Of a stretch of DNA of 64,000 bases, positions 1 through 30,300 are shown one piece after another. The stretch's first letter is position 1. Every line of letters begins with the position of its first letter. The stretch is from assembly GCF_041296385.1 (NCBI RefSeq), contig NC_091014.1:54950078-55014077 (forward strand), written 5' to 3'. The translations under genes were made by a program, and so were the position numbers. This stretch comes from Aphelocoma coerulescens. Lineage: Eukaryota > Chordata > Aves > Passeriformes > Corvidae. Under the pieces are notes generated by a model. The model was not told where the DNA came from, searched no databases, and was given only the letters and a program-made list of their open reading frames with translations.

Positions 1-19485
<19,485 letters not shown>

Positions 19486-20559
19486 GTCCTCCCATTTGAC
19501 CCAGGTTACATGTGAGGGAGTGACCCATCTACCCTCCCCTCTTCCATTGGACTTTCAGCAAACCCTCTCCTCCTAAACTGGCTGGGGGATCTGCAGAGCA
19601 AGCCCAGGTCTGTGTATCTGGAGCCATCGGGCATCTGTGTTCCTAGTTTTCTCCTCTTTCCAGTTTCCTAATCCTCTTTGTATTTAATGCCAAAGAGTCA
19701 GGGCTCTGAAATTTGACCAGCAGTTTGGCCACTGCAAAGGCCTGTAGAACTGTCTGTGCCATGTCTGCTGGTAAATCCTTACACAGTTTGGAGGGAGTGG
19801 GGTTAGGGAAAGATTATTTTTGCTGTAAATCTCCTTTTGTCTTCAATTCTAGCTGCAGGGAAGCTTCTTCCTGTGTTCTTTCCCCTCCCTCTTTGTTTGC
19901 TTTCGGCAATCATGTTCAGTGACCTCAGACTTCTGCCTCTTTTAATCTGCCCACCCATGTGGCTTGGGAGCAGTTTCAGGAAAAACGGTGTGCTTTGGCC
20001 ATGGCAATTTGCCCTTTCTTCTTTCATGTGTTTCCAGGGAGGGCTGAAGAGGAAACTCCTCTTGGGACCTGTTACCTGGAGGATTTGCCAAAGTTGTCTC
20101 CTTTTATTTTCACCCCCCCATGTCTCTTTTTTCCTATTTTTTTCTTTTTTTCTCCCTTCTTTTTCCTGTCTGGACAGATCTCTGAAGTGCAATGATGTCC
20201 TGTTAGTGTCTCTGCCTCTGAGCGGTTTCATCTAAGGTAGTGTGGACCAGTAGTTAACAACAGGCTGGGGGAGCAGAGCAATGTCCTTGTGCTTGTCCGA
20301 GAATCTCTGGGGGACCAAATATATTTAATGGTAATAGACAGAATCTAGAGGAATTTAATAGAGTAGTGGGCAGAGGGTGGGGATAAGGGGAGGGAACTTC
20401 CTCTTATTTACGTGTCCAAGCCTCTTGCACCTGCTCTGTAACCAGGGGTTGGGATTAGTTATTGTGCACCATTGACTAAGAGTATATTAAAAACCCTTTA
20501 ATCTGCACAGATATATGTAAGGCCTTTGTATTTCTTGTAATAAGTAATTAAGAAAAAAA

Positions 20560-20565
20560 AATAAA
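20560..20565 (+). terminator. MYH9: Poly(A) signal AATAAA, proximal
   Basis: AATAAA at the end of an A-rich run, about 1.07 kb after the stop codon. The downstream sequence is not strongly GT-rich, so this site may be weak. Confidence 0.5.
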
Positions 20566-20810
20566 GGTCTTTATCACTGCCTTTCTCTCGGGACCATGGT
20601 TATATATAGATAGTCTTTACTTTTCTACACCGTACACTGGTTGCTGGATTTACCTGTATTCTTAACCGTATTGTATATGCTGCATTTAGACCTACTTATG
20701 AGCAAAGTAAAATTTAAATATGAAGCACCATACTGTATGCCTGAAGCGCCCTAATGCAGAGCCTCCTGTCCCAATTGCTGTCACAGAAGAATTAAATTTT
20801 TTTTTTATAT

Positions 20811-20816
20811 AATAAA
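20811..20816 (+). terminator. MYH9: Poly(A) signal AATAAA, middle
   Basis: AATAAA followed within 30 bases by a GT-rich stretch (ctgtgtgtcacc). A plausible cleavage site lies about 20830. Confidence 0.65.
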
Positions 20817-20893
20817 AGTGCCTTAGCATGTGCCTCAGCTGTGTGTCACCACTACAGTCAGTAATGGTTTACTGGTGCTCCACTGATGTTACC

Positions 20894-20899
20894 AATAAA
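20894..20899 (+). terminator. MYH9: Poly(A) signal AATAAA, distal
   Basis: AATAAA with a GT-rich element (gagtgtgtgttgcc) about 25 bases downstream, giving predicted cleavage near 20915. I take it as the main 3' end of MYH9. Confidence 0.7.
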
Positions 20900-20939
20900 G
20901 ATTATCCATGTGCTGCAGTCCTGAGTGTGTGTTGCCCTT

Positions 20940-23900
20940 CCCTCGGTGCAGTGAAGACCCTGCGCGGCTGGAAACTCTGCTTTTTGTTACATTTTTGCCA
21001 GAAGTTGAATAAGAAACTTGTGCCCATATTCTGGTCCTTCTGGCTCCTTGCAGTGCCCCAAGTGCATTCTGGTCCTACAGCCAGGGCAGGAGAAGCTGCA
21101 GTGCAGCCCCAGCAGCTCCAAACCCCAAGCTCATCCCTCCCATCCCGTGCTGGCAGAGATTTAGACCTTGCTGAGAAAGTCTGAGCTGGGAGCTGCGGTC
21201 GGGGCTGGGCCGGGCCTGGGTGGCAGCGATGGGGAGGGAGGTGCTGGCGCTCACCATGAGGGGGCTGTGCTGCCAGCAGGGGCTGCTGCCAGGGCAGTGC
21301 CGGCAAACAAGGAGCAGGGAGGGTGCAGTTTACAGGAAACTCCTTCCCTGGGGAGCACTCGTGGTGGCTGCTGCTCCCAAAGGGCGGCGTTTCTGTCTAA
21401 CCAGATGTTGGGAGGGGAAAAATCTTCTCGATAAGAAACTCCAGTGTAAGTAGAAGTTTAAAAAGCCAAGGGGGGTGCAGAAGGAGCAGGCACGGTTAAC
21501 CATGTGCTGCTGCACGAGTGGGTGCAGTCCCATTTTAAAGGGTCGGTTGAGAATGAGCTACTTTTGAAGTTGTGTTACATGGGCTGCAGTTTTTGAAAGC
21601 CTGGATAGGGATTGAGGCATGGATGTGGGTTCATGATGTGTGGAATACAGGCACTGCTGTGCTGATGTCCTGCATACAGCCTCTTAAAAACAGGACTGCA
21701 CTTAGTGTCATCTGGGAGGTTACTGGCTCAGCTGCCTCAATCTTTTTCCAGAGTGTTTTGCAGAAACTTGCAGGGTATCTCTGAGACCAGTGTGCCCTTT
21801 AAATTGCATAGAAATTGCTTTCCCATCATAGGATCAACTTGAAATGGCACCGCTGGCCAGGCACTGCAGTGATCCAGAGCAGAACCTGTGTGCTGGTGGT
21901 GTGATGACCCTTTTAAGCTCAGGCTGTTTTTTGTGTCCTTAGCCTTGAGCTGCTTGGCTGCTGCTCTGTCCTGTGCAAGATGGAAAGAGGCTTGTGTCTC
22001 TTTTTTTTTTTTTAACTGGCACAGTATTTTTCTTCAGCTTTCCACTTTTTTGTGCATCCCCATGGAAGGGACAAAATTAAGTCTCCTACTCTCCATTTTC
22101 TGCTTTGCAGAGTGCAACCTTGTGCTAGGAGATTCTCATGGCTTCAGGTTAGTTGCTCTTCTGTGGCTCTCCAGAGCCTGGTAAATGCTTCACAGTGGTT
22201 TTTCCTGGGATTTTGGGGATGGTCTGACTAAGTGAATGGTTACAAGGGCTGTAATAAGAGTGGAAAAGAGACAGAGCTGGGGCCTTCTCTGTGGGCCCTA
22301 CAGAAAACTGGTTCTTGGAAGTTGTTTCTGGAGCTCTGTTTGTTGTCTGCACCCTCTGGCCTCAGGGCTGATCCCAGCAGGGATTGGAAGGGTCTGAATG
22401 GGTGGGAAGGGCATAGAGAAACTTTGAGGAGATGCAAGAGATGATGAAGCTGATTAGAAACATTCCTGTCCTTGCACTGGGCCATTCTTCTGGGAGAAAT
22501 GATTGGCAACCAGATCATTAAATGTAGTAAGGTCCCTAAAAAAAAAATTAAATTTTTGCGGGTTCCAGTGTGTCCCTCACAGGCCATTGCAACAGCAGAA
22601 CCGAGGGGCAGAGCAACCAGCCCAGCCCCAGCCTCTGGGAAATGGAGATACATCACCAGACCTGCAGCATCATCCTGTGCAAAGAGCCTTCTTTCCTGGG
22701 CAGCTGCGTGCTCTGCTTGCTCCTGCTGCAGCTTCCCCCAGGGCAGAGCAAGGACAGTGGCCATTAGAGCCAGTTCCAGCTGGGTTCCTGGGCACAGCAG
22801 CACTGACCTGCCAGATTTAGGATTTAGCTCTCTTCCATTTCTTCTGCAAATTGATTCAAGTACCACTTAATGAAAATGGAGAATGAGGGTGCAGATTCAA
22901 TGGCTGTGGAGTGGGATTCCTCAGTGACAGGCATTGGAGTGGGGGAACTAAAGTAGAAATCTGCAGCTTTCCATGCCTGGGGGGTGTAAGGGAGGTATCA
23001 GAGCAGTGGTTTGAGTGATCTGAAAATAAAATGCAGACTGCTGCAGCCCAGCTAGAGGCCAGGCAGCTCAGCCTGTTCTGGAGATGCTGGAGATAGTATA
23101 CCCAGTTCCAGAACAGAGAACTAGTACTAGTGGATAACTGCTGTCTGTTTGGATTTAATTTTGCCTTTCCACTGCTGCTTTAGCAGTGGGAGCGAAAGCA
23201 GAAGGAAAAGGATAGCAAAAAAAACAAACCAAAACCTTTTTTGTCCTAAATTTGTGACTCCATCCTTGCTACCATTTCAAGCCTGAGTGGCTGAGCAGAT
23301 GTGCAGCAAGAGGAAAAGCAAACTGTGAAATGTCTTGAGCAAGGATGGTCTGGCACATGAGAGGAGAGGTGCAGGGAGCCGAGTCCCTGCACTGGAGCAG
23401 CCTCCCTCTCTGAGACTTTGAATTTGGGTAAAATGTATAGAGAAGGACGCCAAAAAGCCAAAGTACAGCCACTCTTTGGACTGGGCTTGGTTGTGCAGGA
23501 GGAGCATTGAGGCCAGGCTGCCTTCTCCACTCCCCTGCAGCAGCTGAGGGTGCACGCAGGCAGCAGAGGCCATGGGACACGTGCCCTGCAGGAGAGTCTG
23601 CCTTGGAGGTTTCACTATTGCTCAGCTCTCCAGCCCTGAGGAAGAGCAAGGGAGGAAGTGGAGGGCTGATGATGATGGAGTGGTTGGCCTCTCATGCCAT
23701 GTTACTCATAATGTGGTTGCTTGCTGCTAATTAAGCTGGAATTACACTGTGAATGGCTTAATTCACTACAGCCCTAATTGACTTCTGATGGAATTTGTGC
23801 AGAATCTCATGGAAGTGGGTGTTGTGGCAGGGTGTATCACTCGGGACAAATAGATCACTTCCTTTGGCTCCTTTTTAGGAGAAGAGCCATCGCTCAAATC

Positions 23901-26900
23901 CCTGAGCTCCTTTAAGACTGAGCTTGAAGCAGAGCTCTGTGGCCAGAAAAAGTCTCCTGAGACGTGAAGTTCTGGTGGCAGAGAGTGGTGGTGCCAGTCG
24001 AGAGATTGCCTGGAAGTGCAGGAATGCTGCACTGTGCAGCCAAGAGATGTGGGGCAGCCTTCACCAGCTTTGTGGGTGAAACGATGACTTGGTGGAGAAA
24101 AGAAAAGGAGAAAGGAAAAAAAATACAACAAACCCTTGGAGCTGTGATCAAAGGAACTTCCTCCTTTTCATTCCCACTGTATCCAGGGAAACATCTCCCT
24201 GTGTTGCCTTATAAAGAAACAGCATTGCACCGGAGCTGAGCCCACCTTTCACTTTTCCTCCCCCAAACTCCTGGCATTGAGACGTTCCTGGTGCAGCAGC
24301 GAGGGAAGCATCATTTCTCCTAGCCCAGGTTCTTCCCTTCCAGATGCTTTACTCAGTCCTGGGCTGTCCCTGGGATTTGAGAGGACCCTGGCAAAACTTC
24401 CCAGCCCTGCAAGCTGCTGGATGGATGCAGCCTGCCCCGGCTGCCCAGGCCAGTGGGCATGTGTTGAAAGCTTGTTTCATTTCCTTCTCAGCACTTCCCC
24501 ATGGGAGCTGAGAAGGCCAGGGGGGCTGCATGCACCGTGTCCTTGCTGCCAAGTCCATCCTGGGTTGGAGCTGGCTCTTTCAGACCCCGTTTCTGCCTCC
24601 CAAAACTTCCCCGGTGGCTGGTGCAGGTACAAGGAGCTCAGCTCCAGAGGAGAGACTGGCTCCAGCCTCAGGTGAGGCTCTCTGCTTGCCTAAGTATTAA
24701 AATGTCACTAGGAACTGCAGCAGCCTTTGAAGCTGAGGTTATCAGCACAGCCAAAACAGATTTTAATGGGGTAACACAGCCCAATTTGCTGTGCAGGCTT
24801 TTGATCCTGTGGGCTGTTGATGTGCTTGTGCAGCTCACAGCTCGCCAGCTCATCATTTTCGGAAGCACGAGGCACCCGGCTGTCTTGCCCTGATGTGTCC
24901 TTGTGGGTAAGGCACGGATAAAGCTCTTGATCAGCTTTTGCTTGAAGCTCAGCTCACCATTTCCCTCTCACCTGGGAAGTTTCTGGGAGGCAACTTCAAG
25001 GACGCGGCTTATGCTCCAGCCTGGATCTGCAGATAAACTGCAGCGGTCCCCCACACGAGGAAAGGTGCCAGGTTTGTGCTGTCTGTGTTTATTCAGACCC
25101 CTGCTGTGAGGCTGGAGGGGATTTATCTGCATCCCAGGACCTCTCCTTCGCTAAGGGAAGTGCTCCCTTCTGTGCTACAGCCAAGGAATTTGGTTTAGAG
25201 TAGGGATGGCCAACACGCCTGGCAGCCCTGCTGCACTGGAGGATAACACAGAGTATCTCCACAGCGTAGGAGGAAATTACACTGGGAGTAAAGCCCCACC
25301 TACCTCAGAGGTCGTTTGCCTGCCCCAGAGCTGCTTAAACAGAAAAGCCAGCAGGGCTGGGCCCAGCACCTGCATTTGTGGGGCTGACTGGTGCTGAGCA
25401 GGCAGCCCCACTGCCACCAATGCAAGTGTCAGGACGTGGATGGGACCAGCATTCCAATGGCCAAGGATGTGTCACCATGTGCAGCGTGCCCTGCAGGGCT
25501 GGTCCTCTCACAGGATATAGCACCAGCCTAGACACAGCATAGCTGTAGAGGGACACTGAGGATGAGCCAAGCCTGTCAACACATCCCCATGAAGGGACCT
25601 GAGTTGTTTGCTTTGGTCAGAGGATGAAAGGGGATTAGGGAGAAAATCACAGAGGGAGACCAGATAGCAGCTTCTCTGTGGTTCCTCTCCCGTAATCTGG
25701 AAGCAAAGAGACAGGTGATGGAGAGAGGAAGTGGGCACCCATTCCATGCACAGCTGTGCCCAGGATTGTCATGCAGGATCATTTCAAAGCAGCCTCTCTC
25801 CAAAGCAAGATTTCAAGGTCCTGATCCCCTGGGTGGACAGAGCAGTTGTTCCCTGCTCTGCTGTCCAGGATCTGGCAGATCAGTCCCCCAAAATCTTCCC
25901 TCTGCATTCCCCTGGCATCTCTATGAGCTGTGCTAGAGGATGCCTGCTCTCCGTAGGGCTGCAGTACCTACGGCTTGCCCAGCAGGAGAGGCTGCCTCAC
26001 GACACTGCCACGAACTATTAAAAGCAGCAAGATGATTAAAATAAACTGTCATGGGACATTCACTCCTAACAGAAAGCATGAGCTGGATTCTGTCATTTCC
26101 CAGGAAAGTTAATCTGTGTTTGCACCGCCATGAAGTCAGGAGGCACTCGGGCAGTGCTAGTGGGAGGCTCCTCAGGCTCATTTCTCTGCTGGCAAGGTGT
26201 GTGTGGGCAGCAGCACTGCTGTGGGCAGCTGGCTCCGTTTTCCCCTGTCAAACAAAGCCTTTTCCTGGCCACCGGGGTGGAATAAGCAAACACGTCCCAG
26301 CAGGCGCCGTGGCGGGAAGAGCTGGACTGGAAATGCCAGTGCTCTCCTCCTGGCCTGGCAGAGCCTTGGCTGTGCTGCAGAAGGGTGAGAGGTGCTTGGG
26401 TGGGAACCCATGGGGCACCTCTTGGTCACAGTCCCGCTTGCTGGGACAGCCGACGGAGGCAGAGAGCATTCCCTGTGAATTGTAGCAGGTTAGTTGGACT
26501 TTCATCCACCCTGGGGCCAGCCAGAAGAGCCCACAGCTCCCTTCTGCACTCAATTTCCTCCAGCACAAGTCAGAGATTCCCTGAGAATCTTCCAGCTGAT
26601 CCCAGCAACACTCACGCCTGCCGAACAGGGCCCCTGCCTCTATGCAGGCAGGTAACCCCACTGCTGGCGCTAAAAAAGAAGCCCTTAGGCTCCTGTTTAG
26701 GCTGGGGGTAAACTGATTGCCACTGCCCAGGGACCTTCGCTAGGGAGGATCACAGACACCCGCTCCCAGGTCTGCCAGCCACGTGTCCTCCTCACACCGC
26801 TGAAACTGGGGACAATCCGGTGTGTGCAGGGCTGACCTGTCCTGCGTGAGTTGCTGGGTGAGAGTGAACCAAACAGCAGAGATGGGTTGCACAGGCAGGA

Positions 26901-27234
26901 AAATTTTGCTCTGACATAATTTGTTCCCTTTACCTGCTTAACTTCTGGATTCTGCCTTTTCTTTTTCTGTTGCAACTGGTACAGCCCTTCTTGCTAACCT
27001 GGGTGGTTACTGTGCCAGGGATTGCTCCCACATGGTTTTGATGCTACTGCTTTCTGGTTTTCTTGAGCAGTGAATAGATAAAATATTTACTGTCTTTTCT
27101 CTTTTTTCTCCTCTCCTGTCTTTTCTGAACTACCCAGCAAGTCCTTTGATGCCAGAGCCAGTCACAGCACAACATTTCACAGAAAATAAGTGCTCATGGC
27201 AATTCCTGCTCTGCAATTTAAACTTCTGTCCTCT
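20940..27234. other. Intergenic DNA, no gene recognised
   Basis: Spacer downstream of MYH9. Several open frames of 100-200 codons occur on both strands but show no family resemblance, no splice structure and no repeat identity. GC content is moderate. A small AT-rich block at 23725-23780 holds several TAATT cores (see findings). No RNA gene recognised. Confidence 0.7.
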
Positions 27235-27253
27235 AAAAAAAAAAAAAAAAAAA
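27235..27253 (+). repeat. Poly(A) run, 19 bases
   Basis: Nineteen consecutive A residues directly before a 25-bp tandem duplication. It could be the tail of an old retroposed fragment, but the upstream sequence is not recognised. Confidence 0.9.
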
Positions 27254-27258
27254 GTAAA

Positions 27259-27318
27259 ATCTGGGGACATGAGGATCTGGTAGATCTGGGGACATGAGGA
27301 TCTGGTAGATCTGGTAGG
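27259..27318 (+). repeat. 25-bp tandem duplication, about 2.4 copies
   Basis: Two identical 25-bp units at 27259-27283 and 27284-27308, followed by a partial third that keeps only atctggtag. Identity of the full units suggests a recent duplication. Confidence 0.95.
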
Positions 27319-30300
27319 ATCCTGCTGCTAAATTACTTCCTTAGAGGATGGCGTGGAAAATGTGGATGGAGAATACCAGCTGTGACTGATGGACTGGGAT
27401 GCGTTTAAAAAATAAGTATCTCAGAGAACTAATGAAGAATGGTTTCAGCTGAAGAAATTTATTGTGGGTTGAAAGCTGGAGGAAAGAGATGAATTAACGA
27501 CGATAGAGCAGGTGAAAGGGGCTGCCTTATTTATTTCCGAAGCACAGCGAGACTCGATGTGTACTTACCTGTGTTGATTATGAGCCCCGCTGAGCTTGAT
27601 TATAATTCGCTCTCCAGGGCGAGCGTGCTGCGCTCGGCAGCAGGGAGGAAGTGCGAAAGGAATTTGTCTGTGCCAGGATGAAATGTGATTACTGGCTGCA
27701 CGCTGCAGCAGGGGCTTGTTTCTGAAGGTTGGGGATCCCACAGCTCTCAGGTATCCTTTGAGTGCTAAAGCACTTGAGGGAAGTTTATTTTTTTGCCCTG
27801 TCTCTGACTGGTTTGGTGCTGCGACACCTAAGCTGGCACTCAGTCACAGCACAGAGCTGGCAGTGTGAGGGGATTGCTTTAAAACAAAGCAACAGCTTGG
27901 TAATAGCTTTATATGAAAGGGAGAGCTTTGCTATAAACTAATTCTAAAGCAGCTGCCCCACAGCCATGGAGGAGCTGGAAACAGCTTTAACAGTGGTTTT
28001 AGTTGGAGCTTGAGCAGTTTATGAAAGGGATTACCTGGCTTGATGTCTGTGCTAGCAGAGCTCTGGGCTCTGGGCTCAGGACGGCCACAGGCAGCCCGAG
28101 CAGGGATTTTGGGGATGCTGCAGAGGGATTTGGGGTACACTGCAGAGACCTCAGTGGGTTGTGGGGAAGAAGAGAGCTGAGCAGAGGCAGGGCAGTGAGC
28201 CCTTGGATCACACTCCCGGTAGTTCTGGAGCTTTCAGTGAGGTTTTGGCAGTGGAGGGGTGAGTTCGCTCCTGCTCACCATCTGAACTTCTGGCTCTCAT
28301 TTCTCCTCCTCTCCCTTCCCCTACTAATGTCTCCCAAGGGAAAGTTCCTGCTGCAGTAAAGGGGAGGAAAAGACAAATCACAAAAGCAGAGGGCTGGGGG
28401 ATGCCGGGCGGGGAAGCAACTCCAAGGGGCCGGCCTGCTGGAGCAGACTCAGGAATGCTGGTGAGGGAGTGGCAGTGGGGACAGACGGCCCCAGCCACTC
28501 CACGTATCCAGGCTTGGGTTCCCATCGGTCCAGGCCAGTAGGAAGCTGCACGGGAGATGCAAGTGGAGGATGTGCCCCCAAATCCCCAGCGACTTTTTAA
28601 CAGCAGGAGGCTGTTGGAGGGCCCAGGAGGCTCCCTTGGGACCCAGCATCTGGCACCGTGCCTGGCGGTGGGCGGCCAGAGCAGCCCCTTCCGGGCGGGG
28701 TGAGCAGCTGGAGGAGATGGAGGCCCTGGGAGAGGCACCGATGAGGGGGATGAGGGGTGAGCAGCCTGCAGGAAGCAGCTCCTGGAGGAGCAGAAGAGAG
28801 CAGTACTGAGGCTTTCTTAAACCTTTCTGCGTATGTGCGTGCACAAGAGTGTGTGTGAGCATACATGTGTATATACACTTACATATGGGCTTAAACTGCC
28901 ATGCGTGTGTAGGTCTGCATCAAGTTGAAGGAGGATGTTACCCTGCATAAAGTCTGTCACAGGAGTTTTGTAAGTAACCTCTAAATACATCCAGCAAACT
29001 GAGGAAACTCAGTGTTGAGGTCAAATACAAAGTGTATTTGGTAAGTGTATGAGGTAAGAGCTGTACAGATGGGGCACCCAAACAGGCTGGTGGCTGGAAA
29101 ATGGATATCAGGGGAAGAAAAAGACTTTAAAAATCAGCGTAAGCAGGTCCAGGAGATAAAACTGCAATGACTCCTCCTCCAGAACGGCATGGTTATAGCC
29201 TCGTACCACAATTACATTTATTTGGGTGCCCTACCTGTGCATTCTCACTGCTGAAGAATGCACTCAGACTGCTTCCAGCTTTCCCCTCTGTCATAAATTG
29301 CTGGAATTTACAGCACTTACTTGGGAGACTGTGGTGATTTCCCCGTTCCATATTTAACCCGTGTTACCCAAACCACCTAAGCTCCATCTGAGTTGCATGA
29401 AGAAAAGTGGTATTAATAAAGTCAGACACAAGTCTCTGGAGGGAGTGGCCAGCATGAGATGGTAATCCTGAGTCATACAGCCAGTTTCTGGGTCAGCCAG
29501 ACCCTACAGCACAGGGCTGGTATCCCTGGCCAGCTCCAGTGTCACTCAGGCAGGGATTTCCACCACAGTTTTTTCATCAGCTTCGCAGAGCTGTGGATAT
29601 CCCTTTCAGAATTTTGCATGGGCTGGTAACGTTTCCTTTTGGTTTGAATCTCTAGCCCTGACCACCTTCCAAATGGCTGTTCAGCAGGCAGGAATAGGAG
29701 AAGGGGCTGGAAAACATGACTAAATATGGCTGTGTTTCTGGTTGCTACAGACTGTGGGATTAGCGGCCCCTTCTTGCCAGCAGCCACAGCTTAAGTTCCC
29801 AAGGCTTGAGGATCACTGAGGGGAGCTATAGTCCAGCCCTCTCTCTGCTGTTTTATTTTTTATTTTTATTTTTTTGTTTTCCACGGAGAAATCCACAACC
29901 TATTGTGTGGGGTAGCAAACTTGGCACCCTCCAGCTGCCTATAAAATTGCATTAGGCATTTATATTTCCTGTAGTGGATTATGTGTTGTCTGGATTTCGG
30001 ACGATTCCGGGTGAGAGGCTTAGCCTTTTTTTTTTTTTTTCAAGGGGGGCTACAAATTGCATTTGAAATAATTTCATCTTCTTGGGGATAGGAGAGCACT
30101 GGCAATCAGCAGGGCAGACAGATGTGTTCTGAGACAGATGTAGGCAGCTTCCCTGCCTGCGACTTGCAGCGGTGCTCTGGATGTGTGCAAGGGACAGGCA
30201 CCAGAGTCCTCGCCTTGTCCACGAGGACGTCAATAACCTCATTGATTGCAACGATATTTCTCATGCTTAAAGTTAAGCAAGTGCTTAAATGTCACGCTGA

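Larger units (their letters stand above)
19486..20915 (+). other. MYH9: MYH9 3' untranslated region
   Basis: About 1.4 kb from the stop codon to the last polyadenylation signal. It contains a long pyrimidine-rich tract at about 20097-20172, a possible polypyrimidine-tract-binding region, and AT-rich stretches after 20480. The exact 3' end is inferred from signals, not seen directly. Confidence 0.85.

Noticed and set aside
22240..22866. 208-codon minus-strand frame in the spacer
   Set aside because: No recognisable domain, no splice structure, and overlapping plus-strand frames. Treated as chance.
28208..28862. Several overlapping minus-strand frames of 67-176 codons
   Set aside because: Three frames overlap on the same DNA, with Pro/Ser/Leu-rich low-complexity translation. 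No support as genes.
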